The notes under the pieces were generated by a model that was not told the DNA's origin, did no database searches, and was given only the letters and a program-made list of their open reading frames with translations. A stretch of 64,000 bases of DNA from Diploptera punctata. Its lineage: Eukaryota; Arthropoda; Insecta; Blattodea; Blaberidae. Of the stretch, positions 41,966-52,885 are shown piece after piece. The translations under genes and the position numbers were made by a program. The stretch's first letter is position 1. Every line of letters begins with the position of its first letter. The stretch spans positions 979,501 to 1,043,500 of the forward strand of contig JASPKZ010005705.1 in assembly GCA_030220185.1 (NCBI GenBank), in the 5' to 3' direction.

Positions 41966-42262
41966 TAATTTCTTAGCTCTCAAGATATATATATATGTCT
42001 GTCTTATGTCAATCACTGGGCCATATTTTATTATTTTCAAAATGATCATTTACTATAAATTGACTTAGAGCTCGTATTTATTTTTGAGTATCCAATTTAC
42101 ACTTCCATGCATTGAAATTGGTCTAATCAACGGTTTTATAAATATTGAACTTCACTTTTCATTATTTTTTTCTTTAATATAGGGCCTACTTTGTGGTCCG
42201 TAATGACTTATTTCCATATAATATCCTTATTTTGATTCATGTTCTAACATATTTTATATTCA
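41966..42262. other. Unassigned sequence
   Basis: AT-rich, nothing recognised. Confidence 0.3.
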
Positions 42263-42420
42263 ATGCCACAGGTTGTCATTTCGAGATTCCTGTAACTGGC
42301 GTAATTTTAACCGACTTCTGAGGATGGGGCGACTGGAAGGTGAGTTACGTTGACCCGATGATATGATGATAGTGGTTTGCTAGAAATATCTTTAATCCTA
42401 AACTTAATCTAAGGTGAAAA
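42263..42420 (-). mobile_element. SINE-4, 3' fragment
   Basis: Minus strand: TTAAGTTTAGGATTAAAG, ACCACTATCATCATATCATCGGGTCAACG (cited by ATCATCGGGTCAACG) and ATGACAACCTGTGGCATT at the 3' end. Head missing. Confidence 0.75.
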
Positions 42421-42424
42421 TGGA

Positions 42425-42620
42425 CGATGAAGATTATGATGGCCATATGATGTTTGAGAACCAATGAATGGGCCTTAAAGTTTCCTGACATTTGTCCTAA
42501 AGGAGAGGAATAAAAACGCAAAAAAAAAAAACCTCGCCCAGGGAACTTGTGTAGACCGAGATTCAAACTCGGGCCCGTTGCGTGATAAGACAGCCGCTAC
42601 CTCGAGAACATAGTAGTGGA
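42425..42620 (-). mobile_element. SINE-3, 5' portion
   Basis: Minus strand: TCTCGAGGTAGCGGCTG, GTTTGAATCTCGGTC (B box), GGGCGAGG, then ACAAATGTCAGGAAACTTTAAGG. The 3' hairpin is absent. Confidence 0.8.
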
Positions 42621-42654
42621 CTTATTTTTCAATATTAATTATGTTTTTACGAAT

Positions 42655-42715
42655 CACGAGCCTAGATATTTAAAAGTTTCAGTCTTCTCGAATTCATAAT
42701 CTCCAAATTGTGAAG
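42655..42715 (-). mobile_element. RTE-E-like LINE, tiny fragment
   Basis: The minus strand encodes FGDYEFEKTETFKYLGS, the segment before the FKYLGSIVT motif seen at 29270. Only about 60 bp. Confidence 0.5.
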
Positions 42716-42945
42716 ATTGGTCCTGCCGAACTAGTAGTTTCCATCCTCACTTCTAGTTCCGATGGTTTGCAGGTTCAAAACACGCCCTAATATAAAATAT
42801 CTGACCATGAACTGCTTCGGAACTATTAACCATAGATTTACGATACATAAAAGAACATCATGTCAAAAGAAAATTCCTCTGAAGAAAATTTTTGAATCCT
42901 TTCGCACCATGATTTTAATAAAAAATGCTAACTATTTAGCTACTA

Positions 42946-43396
42946 CACTCTAATTCAACCCAGGAAGTTACTATAGACCTTACGGGCTACGCCAGTGTTC
43001 TCCTACGTACAGGGAGATGTTGCCAAACTCATAATAACGGTATTTGTTTGTTCAGGGCGGGTGGAGGGACAAGATTAGGCAGCACTTTTTCCAAATCTAT
43101 GTACTATACATTTTAAAACATAGTTTTTCTTTTACAGTATGCAAACTAGTTATATAGTAAATATGAGAGTCGACACTTTCACACAGGATAGTACAGGTCC
43201 GCACGAGCTCAGTGACAAGCGGTAACTCTTTTTTCTTTAAGAGGGGGTGGCTTGGACGGCTACAACTTACAACTATGTACCTGCTGCGTTGCATATTTCA
43301 GTTTTATTTAAGGATTTCTCTCAAGAAAATACCATTAAAATGGAACCCAGTTCTCTATTCCAAACACACAGTGACTTCCTGGGTTGAATCTGATTG
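42946..43396. mobile_element. MITE-1 copy 2 (TA target)
   Basis: 451 bp, one base shorter than copy 1. Same ends (CACTCTAATTCAACCC and complement CAATCAGATTCAACCC) with TA at 42944-42945 and 43397-43398. It ends where SINE-6 begins. The 88-codon frame running across its right end is not coding. Confidence 0.9.
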
Positions 43397-43398
43397 TA

Positions 43399-43690
43399 TC
43401 AGCCTCAGTACTCTAAGGATTATTTTCCTTGCCTCTAGTCCCGAGGGTCGCGGGTTCAAACCCGGCCAGATCGATTGATTTTTAAGGATGCAAAATACAA
43501 GGAGAAAGTTCTGGGAGGTACTTCAAGCCATCGATCCCGAGTCTGAAGATTTTCGGGCCCGAAAAAAACCTCAAACCTAAATTAGTGCCTATGAGGAAAA
43601 TTTAACCGACCTTCCCCATCCAAATAAGACCTAAGTTGCTTCGCCAAGACGATGTGCTCATCACATGTCACTCACTGACGTCTATCTATC
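43399..43690 (+). mobile_element. SINE-6, tRNA-derived
   Basis: The head contains GAGGGTCGCGGGTTCAAACCCGG (B box GGGTTCAAACCC at about 43451), then a body with CCATCGATCCCGAGTCTG and ATGTCACTCACTGACGTC. The 3' end near 43690 is not fixed by a duplication. Confidence 0.75.
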
Positions 43691-43769
43691 TTCGGGTTTT
43701 TTGCAGCAACTGCCGTCTTCCCGTGCCAAACCTCTAAAGCCTACGATCTTGGGCATATTCAATGCTTTA

Positions 43770-44130
43770 ACTTGATTGGTCTTTTAGCATTTTGTGTTTT
43801 TTGTAATATGTGGGGAGTTGCCCACAGCATAAACCCCCCCCCCAACCCAGAGGACCAGGAGGATTTTTATCTGGGTGTTCCTCCCATATCCTTTGAAGAT
43901 TCCTCTTCACCGCAAGGCAAAATTTGTTCATTTTCCCTAGAGATAGGGTTGCCTATTCCGCCAGATCCGCCATCTCGAAGGACTCCTTCTGCGTCTACTA
44001 TGCCGTTGAGGTCTTCACCGTAACCCTGGTTAGGGGCCCTTACAGAGTACTGTAAGTCGGAGCCAACTGAATCCTGGTGGTTTTTTTTAACGAGGCTGTT
44101 ACTCCTCCCCCTCCTCCTTTCACATCCGGG
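43770..44130. other. Unassigned, GC-richer block
   Basis: Open on the minus strand from about 44040 to 43866 without an ATG, and on the plus strand as an 83-codon frame. Neither shows a motif I recognise. Possibly a fragment of a repeat not otherwise present here. Confidence 0.25.
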
Positions 44131-44269
44131 ATTTCACTGACATCTATATATTAGGAAATAAGCGTAACTAAATTCGACTGGTTAAGAAAATTCCACTAGG
44201 GAGCACCCATGTACAGGTTAAATTATTACTTACCAAAAAATTATGTATGCTGTAAAAGTACTAAAATGC

Positions 44270-44357
44270 ATCACCAGGAAATATGTCCAGACCGGGGATC
44301 GAACGCGGGCCTGTTTCATACGAGAAGACGTTATCCCGAGACCACAGCATTGAACAC
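44270..44357 (-). mobile_element. SINE-3, head-only fragment
   Basis: Minus strand: TGTGGTCTCGGGATAACGTC and GCGTTCGATCCCCGGTC (B box), ending after ATTTCCTGGTGATG. Confidence 0.75.
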
Positions 44358-44431
44358 CGAATAAAATGCTTGTATGAATTTATTTATTTAACAGGTTTCA
44401 CAATGTTTCATACTTTCCTACGCCCAATTAA

Positions 44432-45509
44432 GGGAGGTGATGGGTAAAAAATTGACCATTTAAGATCAAAATTGACCAAAATTGGCATTTTTTGTACTAA
44501 AAATAGCCTGTACTCTAATGTACATGTTGGCAAAGTTTCAAGGGCCTATGGTGCTACTATGTGCCCTACATTACGTCAGAGTTAAAAGGCTGCACCAGTT
44601 AAATACCACCTGCATGCAAATTTTTAAACTTGTTTTTTCACACTTTCATTAACACTGCATTTTTGTACATTCAAAATTGAATGGAATTCATAAATTTTTC
44701 CTAGAAGGTTCAAATTTTTACTGCATGTCCTAAAAACAATGGGTAACAAAGTAGTGCATAGGTTTCATGATTGAAGTAGTATTTTCCGATTGAGGGTCTT
44801 TCCACTTTTCAGCGGTTGCTCTTTTACCAGCCGGCTGCTGTCCCTTCACATCCACATGTGTCAATCACAGAGGTAGATGATCAACAACCAGTGTAGGGGT
44901 GACATGTGGTTAGCATGTCGAGTCCTCCAGCCGTTATAGCTGGCTCCTCAACCTGGAGCCGCTACTTATTGTAGCTACCCAATTGTCTCACGATGCTGGG
45001 TGGGAACCGGTCCCATACTGGCCGAAATACCATGAGAAAATTTCTTCCCCCATGGAGACTCGAACCAGCGCAAGTCCCGTAGCTCTGCGCCAAGGCTTCC
45101 TATATTAACCGCTCGGCTACGGCGCGGGACAGAAGTAGTATTTTAAGAAATAAAAAATGAAATATATGCAATTATTAATTTTTGTTGTAATTCCACGCAT
45201 GAGGTAGCCCACAACATTTTTTTTCTCCCTTTGTATTCACAATATAAGAATTCTAATAAATGATGTTTTTCTAAATATTTTAGGGGTCTTGTAAAAAAAT
45301 CAGACATTTTACTAAAAAATGTGGAACCCATTTAATTAATTATATACGCAATTTAAAAAAATAAAATATTTAATAACTCATAAAATAAATATGTCATAAA
45401 GAATGAAACTTAAGCACATCATTATGTATCATGCAGTGGATGTTTGTACAAAACATCAAATCTCTAGCTCAAAAAATGTAGATAATAGAAATTTCACCCA
45501 TCACCCCTC
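44432..45509. mobile_element. TTAA-flanked non-autonomous DNA element
   Basis: Ends GGGAGGTGATGGGTAAA and (complement of right end) GAGGGGTGATGGGTGAAA, each bordered by TTAA (44428-44431 and 45510-45513). TTAA duplication is typical of piggyBac and Kolobok transposons. No transposase motif inside. Removing the nested SINE-2 and one copy of its duplication leaves about 720 bp. Confidence 0.75.
44786..45131 (-). mobile_element. SINE-2, complete, nested in TTAA element
   Basis: Full tRNA-like head (TAGCCGAGCGG, GGTTCGAGTCT on the minus strand) and body, 346 bp. The 13-bp duplication GAAGTAGTATTTT lies at 44773-44785 and 45132-45144. Well conserved against 6720-7065. Confidence 0.94.
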
Positions 45510-45513
45510 TTAA

Positions 45514-46040
45514 TCTGTCATTCTCCTCCACATCTCTCTGTCATTCCAATATCCATCGTCCAATCCCTTTTCGCCTCATGCTGCTCAAAACACCATCAAT
45601 TCACGTTATTTTTGGCAACCCTCTTCTTCTTCTACTACCAAGTGGCACCTTTTCTTGTAACTTATTCTTCTTGGGAATCTATCTTCTGTCATTCATTTTA
45701 CATGACCATACCATTTATATTGTTTTTTTTAATGAAATCTACAATTTAAGTTTGACCATTCTTCTTTTGTTTAATTACACTGTTTCTTATGTTATCTCTT
45801 CTAGAAATTCCAGCTAAACGCCTCCAAAAGTTCATTTCTGCCGAATTTAATTTACTTACTGATCTAGATTTTAATTGCCATGTTTCTGCACCGCATGTCA
45901 TTGTACTCATTATTAATGTATTAAAAAACATTTGTTTTTGTTTTAGAATTTATACTCTGATCCCATAAAACATCGTTTAATTTTGATATTGCAGATTTGC
46001 AATTATTTATCATCTCATTAACTTCAGCATCTTATGTGAA
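45514..46040 (-). mobile_element. RTE-C LINE, C-terminal region
   Basis: Minus strand 45931-45790 encodes TCGAETWQLKSRSV, then NFWRRLAGISRRDNIRNSVI. Further left, frames with WYGHVK-like and GRRRRG-like words lead to about 45520. Starts directly at the TTAA duplication. Confidence 0.75.
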
Positions 46041-46720
46041 TAAAAAAGTATTTTTTTAAAGATTGTCGTCTGATAACCGTACGAAGATTTACTTTCCTAC
46101 AGAAAACAAATAGGAAACCATTCTTAAGACGACGCAGAGATCAAATAAATGAACTGCACAGTTTTTGCACATATTTGCACACTGAGGGTGTGAGAATGGA
46201 GAGAGTGATGAGATTTCGGGAAGTGGACACAGGTGGCCCAGATTGCTTCCCTCAGCCAATCGCAGTATGATTGATTGCGTCGCCATTTAATTCCCTCGCA
46301 CGTCCGTCTTGTCACTTCCTTGCGAAAACCATTTCCATCATGTTCTACATATCTCACTCGCACAAAATGTTTTCAATATCAAGTTCTAATTAGGCTTAAG
46401 GAATCCTCAACTTCAATACCGCATTCACTAAGGTCCTCCATTGTTCCATATCCTACATCCAACTAAAAGCTACATACAAATACAGCCTTTGAAATAATTG
46501 ATGGTGCATAGATAATTTTCAAGTCTCACAACGAAGCCACAGCGCATGATCAGAGGTCAGCTATTTGGTTCACAAGTATACAACTATTTGAGAAACTAAA
46601 ATCCATTCTATTTCGTTGTGTGTTGTGCAATTGAAAATAATTTTGCATAATTAAGCAGTGCTGTAAATAAAACAAAGCGAAGCAAATGAAACAAAACAAA
46701 GAAAATTAATTGAAATAAGG
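46041..46720. other. Unassigned sequence
   Basis: No feature recognised. Overlapping short open frames on both strands at 46089-46466 lack known motifs. Confidence 0.3.
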
Positions 46721-46723
46721 ACT

Positions 46724-46763
46724 AGAGATAGAGAGAGAAAGAGAAAGAGGGAGAGACAGAGAA

Positions 46764-46813
<50 letters not shown>

Positions 46814-46846
46814 TGAGAAAGAGAGAGTGAGAAAGAGAGAGAAAGC
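46724..46846. repeat. GA/GAAA microsatellite
   Basis: Purine-only strand of GAGA and GAAAGA units over about 120 bp. Confidence 0.95.
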
Positions 46847-46849
46847 ATG

Positions 46850-47160
46850 ACAGCGGGATCGAACATGCATAGGAAACAGAAGCTATCCACTAGATCACAA
46901 CCGTTTCTGCTAGAAACGGTCTATATGAAGCGATGCATTACTCCAGGACTTATTTGTATAAAGAAAATATATATTAACTTGACTTAATTTAAATTAATCA
47001 GTCGAGTTTTTCATTGGTGCTGGGAATAAATAATCTTGTTATGCATTGTGTTTTGTAAACAAAGTAATGAGACGTTACAATCGTTATTCATTTTCTATAT
47101 TTATTTGAGCTGCTTCCTTTAATTAATTTATTTCCCTATATATATAAATATATTTACATA
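46850..47160. other. Unassigned sequence
   Basis: Contains GCGGGATCGAACATGCATAGG at its left side, possibly a worn tRNA-like B box on the minus strand. Otherwise AT-rich. Confidence 0.3.
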
Positions 47161-47162
47161 AC

Positions 47163-48160
47163 GAGGCCTGGTAACGTGTAGGAATTAGCCTGTTGTACTA
47201 AAGCTCACCTATCCTGGCCCACAACGGGATCAGCGGCCGCCGTGGCGAAGCGGTGGGGCACTGGAGATCAGAAGCTCCTTTCTCTTGGTTCAATGAACCC
47301 GAGGACCACTGTGGGGGCACCATGGGAGATGAGCACCCTGGATGCCTACATTGCTCAGTGGGCTGGTCTCACAGCAGCGGCACGACTAGGCCTAGTCTTG
47401 CGAACGGGCTGGTTGGGACAATACCGGGCGTAATGCTGGGAATTACCACCAGGTCAATAAGCTCGGAAAAGGAGGAAGCGCGGTCTTTGTTGGTGGGATT
47501 AGCGCCGACTCTGGGACCGAGAGACCCAAGAACAATCTGTGAGGTCGTCAGGAGTTGAGCGACCTGACGTACTAATGCTCAGGCTGGACCCACTTCAGCA
47601 ACCAAACACGTCCCCAGTTGGTGCACTGGGGGAAAGGTCGGTGGATCTGCTAGACAGTCCTCCCGGCCAAGTCCAAGGGACTCATGAACCATTAGTGGGG
47701 TCGGCAGGAGTTGAGCGCCTTGCCGTACTATTGCTCATCTGTTGGAGCTTGCGAGCTCCGTGCTGGCCCACAACTGCAACAGGACACGTCCCTGGGGGCA
47801 CACCAGGGCACGGCTCGGACCAGTGCAGAGGGGAGCAACTGTACTGGTTCCTGGCTCAGCCTATGGGCTCGTGGACAAACTGTGGGGTCGCCAGGAGATG
47901 AGCACCTGGATGTACAAAATCTCACACTGTGGGGCTTGTGGACTCAAGCCCTAGCCGGTCTCACAACGGCTGCAGGATACGTCCCTGGAGGCAGAACAGG
48001 GGAACGGTCGATGGATCTGCGACAGTCCTCCCGGCTAGGCTCAAGGAGCCCGTGGACCAACTGTGGGATCGTCAGGAATGAGCGATCTGATGACTACGAA
48101 GCTCAGCAATTCCCAGCAGTTGCAACTCCAACACCTTCTCCCTAGAGGTGTTGGTTTCAA
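47163..48160. repeat. GC-rich degenerate minisatellite with tRNA-like start
   Basis: An island clearly richer in G+C than its surroundings. The anchor phrase GGAGATGAGCACCTGGATG or variants recurs near 47330, 47547, 47708, 47893 and 48073, a period of about 160-217 bp. Other repeated words are TGTGGGGTCGCCAGG, ACACGTCCCTGGGGGCAC and CAGTCCTCCCGGCTAGG. A tRNA-like phrase GGCGAAGCGG...GGTTCAATGAACCC sits at 47240-47305. Long open frames in several phases reflect low stop-codon density, not coding. Confidence 0.75.
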
Positions 48161-48179
48161 GCCGAGAACTTAACAACGT

Positions 48180-48256
48180 CTGAACAGGATCGAACCTGGG
48201 CCTGCGTAGTCGCAAGAGAGCATCTTACCGACTGCTCTACTGAAGCGAACGATATG
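48180..48256 (-). repeat. tRNA-like SINE head (SINE-7)
   Basis: Minus strand: GTAGAGCAGTCGGTAAGATG (A-box region TAGAGCAGTCGG) and CCAGGTTCGATCCTG (B box). A convincing acceptor stem and anticodon arm could not be drawn, so I call it a SINE head or tRNA pseudogene rather than a tRNA gene. Confidence 0.55.
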
Positions 48257-48547
48257 AATACTGCATAAAGAAAGACTTACGCCGCCGAATTTGACCTTAA
48301 AGGAGACAGCACACGTAACAACTATTTTGAATTGCTCTTCAAAACTTAAACTTTCTACCATCAACAGTTGCACCATTTTTTTTTCAAAGGCTGGACCTAA
48401 ATTATGCAACTGCTGGATCAGACAAAATACACATTTAGGGCCAAAGTATTTAATGAACTAATCATATCCAATTCTGAGCTAAGTAAATTAAACAAAGATG
48501 GATTTTAAAAATATTTAAATATTTTAAAATGATGAATAATATGGTAC
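48257..48547. other. Possible SINE-7 body, otherwise unassigned
   Basis: Follows the tRNA-like head on the minus strand. No second copy exists in the window to define its end. Confidence 0.3.
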
Positions 48548-49068
48548 CGAGGGGATACTAAGGGCCAACACGCTCACTCTATTGAGTAACACTAATAAAT
48601 TGGGACTGGAAGTAAACATCAATAAAGCTAAATATGTGTTCTAACATAGAAATACATTATATAATGGAAATGGACAGTTAATGGCAAATCAGCGAAATTT
48701 TGAATAAGTGGCTGAGTACAAATACCTAGGAACAATAATTACAAATGGAAATGAGAAGCACTAAGAAATTAAACATAGACAAAATTCTGGAAATGCAGCT
48801 AAAAAATGTTAAACTGAAAATGTGTAACACTCTTATTCTCCCAGTAATATTGTATGAATGTGAAGCATGGACTCTTTTTTTATTGGAGGAGAAAAGATTA
48901 CGATATGTGAGAATAAACTTCTTAGGAAAATGTTTGGACCAATGAGAGATAAACCGACAGGCGAATGGAAAATACTCCTTAACAGTGAGCTACATTGTTT
49001 TATGAGAAACCAGATGTAATAAGAAGAGGTAAGTCTCGTCGACTGTGATGGGAAGGACATGTGGCACG
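48548..49068 (+). mobile_element. RTE-A LINE fragment lacking the 3' end
   Basis: Begins at codons for ILRANTLTLLSN and runs through KLGLEVNINKAKYV, YKYLGTIITNGNE, LKMCNTLILPVILYECEAW (cited as LPVILYxCEAW) and RLRYVRINFLGKC, to GRTCGT-like codons at 49068. It stops before the tail domain. Unlike the other long copies it is truncated at both ends, and about 60 bp are missing near 48790. Confidence 0.85.
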
Positions 49069-49619
49069 ATTGAGTTTCTTAAAATTAACTTCACAAATGT
49101 TTACAAAAAATCACAATACTGCACTGTTTACGGTGTAAATAGTCATTGTGTATAATTTACATACTAATACGTTTGTGCTAATAAAGTATCTTCTCCACGG
49201 TTTATTTTATAACGAGGTTTTCACACTCGCTGATGGCCTCACTCAACATATTTAATTGATTCCGTACTTAGGTTACTTTTACTCGGCCAAACTTTGGATA
49301 CAATTCGCTCTCGCGATTTACTGACTTTCGGAATGTTCTGCATTTACAGTCTGGACCCCTGTCGAATAGAAAGCCCGAGAGACCGATTCTTCCAGAATCG
49401 AAGTAGACCTATATAGAAAATTATTCCTCCAGAAAGTTCGTCTGGCGAGGACGTTTGCTAGCTGCACATGACCCGAATCTATCTCCTATTCCATCATAAG
49501 AAGTCCTGCCACCGCGTCGCCCGAAAAATTGATTGGCGGTAATTTGGGCAATGGTTCAACAATGCCTCATGATACATAATAGACCTACATAGTATATAAC
49601 TAAGTAAAGTATACATTAA
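49069..49619. other. Unassigned sequence
   Basis: No element recognised. The block 49330-49500 is less AT-rich. Confidence 0.3.
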
Positions 49620-49670
<51 letters not shown>

Positions 49671-49673
49671 TTA
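49620..49673. repeat. AAT microsatellite
   Basis: About 17 AAT units. Confidence 0.95.
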
Positions 49674-49859
49674 ATAATCTATAACTTGAAGAATAATTTT
49701 TGCCTTGATTATGAAAGCGAAAATATAAAACAGTAACAAAAATACATATAAAATTTGGTTATATAATACTGCGTAAGGAACTATTCAGCAAGTTTCCAGA
49801 GGCGGGTAAGACAAAACAAGGATAAGTAATAATGCCAGGGTTAAACATTAGGATCGGAA

Positions 49860-50410
49860 GTTGTTTTGAAATGACAGATTACACTAGCAACAAAAAATAA
49901 ACTTTTTTTGTCTTAGAATGAAAAATATGTGATTCTGACAGTATTTTTTCTCCTTAATTCAAATGTGATATCGGTTTTTCTCCATCACGCAAGATTTCTG
50001 AGAGACGCAAACACTTTAATATTTTCTACATTCGTAACTACACAATATTGGAACATTCGGACTCGCCTAGAAAGTAAGAAATGACGGTTTTCTGCTATAT
50101 TTCGCCTGTGGAGCATCCCTCTTGATGGCCCAACAATAATCGGCCAGCATATTTGGATTCTATTTCCCTTGATATCTCTTTTCCATATCTGAAATCTCCT
50201 GATGAACGTGTTCCCCGTGCTCATCGCTCACTGCGCCAAGATTTTCCGGGAAGAATTTAGGTTTATTAAAAAATAATTATTTAAATCCATTAATTGAAAT
50301 TGAAATAAAAAAACTGTGGGTGATGGAGAAATAATGCATATTTGAAAACACAATAAAAAACTGCATTAAGTACAACTATTGATACTCATGAGACAAAAAT
50401 CAATTTGTCC
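49860..50410 (-). repeat. Coding-derived repeat of unknown family (copy 2)
   Basis: The minus-strand frame is longer than in copy 1: FFPENLGAVSDEHGEHVHQEISDMEKRYQGK, cited as motifs FFPENLG, SDEHGE and MEKRYQGK. A stop follows, then NPNMLADYCWAIKRDAPQAKY. A good shared peptide across two copies implies descent from a real protein, possibly carried by a mobile element. Confidence 0.65.
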
Positions 50411-50439
50411 TGTGTTATCCGTCGATTAGCGAAGAGTTT

Positions 50440-51155
50440 ATTACCCGAATTCTATGATATTGCAGGATAACTCACTTTTGTTTTCATTTCCACTTTATCA
50501 AATTAATTTTATTCAATTATCATAAAATGCAGAGACAGCAAAACATGAGCTCAAAACCTAAGCAACTACTATAGTTGTAAAGCAATTTGTGCAATTAATT
50601 GTTGTAGGAATGTGCGCAGTTTAACAGCCTGACATGTATGAAGAGACTTGCTAACATGTTTATAATAAATTACACGACAGTACAATGTGCAAGAGTGCAA
50701 CAACGACACAAGGCATTGAACCAGGAGATGGATAGAGTTACATGATATATTTATTAAGTAAAGTTATTTATGAGACATGCTGTATATAAGAGCTAGTTAA
50801 TAAACGCAAAGTAGACACTGTATAATATATTAGAGTAGCGCTATCTTATGATGTGAAACTTTATTACTCGTGTTTCAAATTTAATGCGAAACCCTGTACA
50901 ACCAAATTACCGTAGTGCATGGAAACTAATTCTCAAATCGTGCACGAGGTATAATTTATTCCGAGCAGTTGGTAGGCATGGCGTGACGTCACAAGGGAAC
51001 TTGGTATATATGTGTTTTGAAGAAGATGAAGTGTGGGACCTACTATCTTACTGATATGAGTGCAAGAGTGGTACAATATTACATTTTCAAAACACGGCTA
51101 GTCAATTATCTATTATGTCAGAGATCCAATCTGAGAAACATAATAATGGCATTTA
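50440..51155. other. Unassigned sequence
   Basis: AT-rich with no recognised feature. Confidence 0.3.
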
Positions 51156-51159
51156 TATT

Positions 51160-51362
51160 ACTTGATTAGGCCATGCTATGATCTCGAAATATCGTGCTGC
51201 CTTATCACGCAACGAGCCCGGATTCGATCCCTGGTCGGGACAAATCTCTTGGGTGAGGTTTTTTCGAGGTTTTTCCTCACCTGTAAGATAAATGTCAGTA
51301 AACTTTAAGGCCCAAACGATCCCAATAACACCATCTGGCCATCATTATCATTAATATAATAT
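51160..51362 (+). mobile_element. SINE-3, 5' portion
   Basis: Head with ATGATCTCGAAATATCGTGCTGCC and GGATTCGATCCCTGGTCGGG (B box), GGGTGAGG, CCTCACCTGTAAGA, AAACTTTAAGGCCCAAACG, ending in CATCATTATCATTAA. The 3' hairpin is absent. Confidence 0.85.
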
Positions 51363-51545
51363 TCGCCTAATTGGATTAAGTTTAGTTTAAGGACTCTCCT
51401 GGGGCATCATTACCATCATCATCAACTCTCATATCATTGGGGCAGCGTACCTCAGCCTCTCAGGCGCCCCAACATCAGAAGTGCGCCAATGCCAGAAGAG
51501 AACACCAGAAATGTCGCAATGACAACGCGGGGCATTGGATGAAAA
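51363..51545 (+). mobile_element. SINE-4, 3' half
   Basis: TTAAGTTTAGTTTAAGGACTC, CTCCTGGGGCATC, ATTGGGGCAGCGTACC, ACACCAGAAATGTCGC and GGGGCATTGGATG follow SINE-4 order. Directly fused to SINE-3, with no head of its own. Confidence 0.82.
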
Positions 51546-51814
51546 AATATACATTACTTGGTTTTTATTTCATTTTAGTATCTTAATCTTATAAAACACC
51601 GGTACCGATAAATGCAACATTACAGTATCATATGCTATTACAATTGTAATTTATTTATAAATTCAGCGGTAACGCTCGCAGTATCATCTTATGGCTGCTA
51701 TAGCAAGCAAATATTTTAATTACATTATTTTATTTTATAGCAATAACGCTTCTTTATTTCGATGTTATATCTAAATTTTGGCATTTAGCAAAGAATGGAA
51801 AATATAACAATGGG

Positions 51815-51965
51815 GTAGGGCCTATGAGTGGATAAGAACTATTTCACTAAGTATAAAGTTAGAGCTCTCGAGTTCAAATCCCGATTCAAGCGTTAATTTT
51901 TCTATTCATGTAACATTTGGCCTTTACTTCTAAATGTCATAATTTAATTACAACACAGGAATAAA
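51815..51965 (+). mobile_element. SINE-8 copy 1, tRNA-derived
   Basis: Contains CTCTCGAGTTCAAATCCCGATTC (B box AGTTCAAATCC), then GTAACATTTGGCCTTTACTTCTAAATG and TAATTTAATTACAACA. Confidence 0.7.
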
Positions 51966-52099
51966 AAAGCCTTACTTTTATAAAGTAAAATATTCTTATT
52001 AAAAGTGCTTTCTTGTTATTAGCAGTAAGATGGCACTGCGAGCGTTGTCCCTCTGCCTCTTTTGATAGAGCATTGTATGTAAGGAAAGAAAAAATGTTT

Positions 52100-52250
52100 G
52101 CACTGGGAGCCTGAATAGAGAAGATATTATCTCACTAACGTATGAAGTTGGATATCTCGGGTTCAAATCCCGGTTCAGATGTTAATTATTCTTTTCGTGT
52201 AATATTTAGCCTTCATTGCTAAATATCTAAATTTAATTATAACATAAAAA
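52100..52250 (+). mobile_element. SINE-8 copy 2, tRNA-derived
   Basis: Contains CTCGGGTTCAAATCCCGG (B box), then GTAATATTTAGCCTTCATTGC and TAATTATAACA, same order as copy 1 in the same orientation, 285 bp apart. About 146 bp each. Confidence 0.75.
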
Positions 52251-52429
52251 TATATGTATTCCCTAGTTTGTTTTGAATTCCTCTTAAAAAATTCAAGTAT
52301 GGGCCACTTCCGTTCTTATTTGTATCTGTTAACATAATTGTAAGTTGGTTCATGTCTTTTAATTAATCTATCATTTAAATCCGTACTGGATTATGCCAGA
52401 TTTTAATTTTATGATTTTATTTAATGACA

Positions 52430-52885
52430 CACTCAAACAGCTAAGATTATAATCTTATGGAACAATGATTACCATGTTCACATCTGGTCCCAAGGTTCGC
52501 AGGTTCATACCTGGCAGGATTAATAGATTTTTCTGGGAATTAGAATCCTGAAAATGGGCTCCCATGGAAGTGAACTAAAACTGTAGGTCACATTTCGTAG
52601 ATTAATATTGGACGTAAAAGATTCTCAAGCTAGAAATCGGGCAAATATTTTCGACCTTTTCTTGCCCAAATTTTAATTTCGACTCTAATAATTATTAGAG
52701 AATTTTTTACGTGCAGTATTAATCTACGAAATGTGACCTACTGTTTTAGTTCCCTTCTAGGAACCCATATCCAGGATTCTTATTCCCAGAAAAATCTATC
52801 AACCCGGCCAGTTATGAACCCGCGAACTTTGGGACCACATGTGAACATTGTAATAATTATTCCATCAGGATCGACACTTTGAGAG
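52430..52885. repeat. Inverted pair of tRNA-like SINEs
   Basis: The plus-strand arm (about 52470-52634) and minus-strand arm (about 52862-52690) share GGTCCCAA, TTCGCAGGTTCATACC or TTCGCGGGTTCATAAC (B-box region), ATAGATTTTTCTGGGAA and GTAGGTCACATTTCGTAG. The central spacer is about 55 bp. Arms differ by substitutions, so this is an old head-to-head pair. The head resembles SINE-6. Confidence 0.75.

Noticed and set aside
43772..44023. 83-codon plus-strand frame with a hydrophobic start
   Set aside because: No homology recognised, and the minus strand is equally open. Treated as unassigned.
46089..46466. Overlapping open frames as a small gene
   Set aside because: Frames on both strands of similar length, none with a recognisable domain or conserved partner copy.
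47242..48145. Several 60-144 codon open frames in the GC-rich island
   Set aside because: Open in multiple frames and both strands, follow the minisatellite period, and have no domain signature.
48180..48256. A functional tRNA gene
   Set aside because: A and B boxes are present, but I could not pair a full acceptor stem and anticodon arm.
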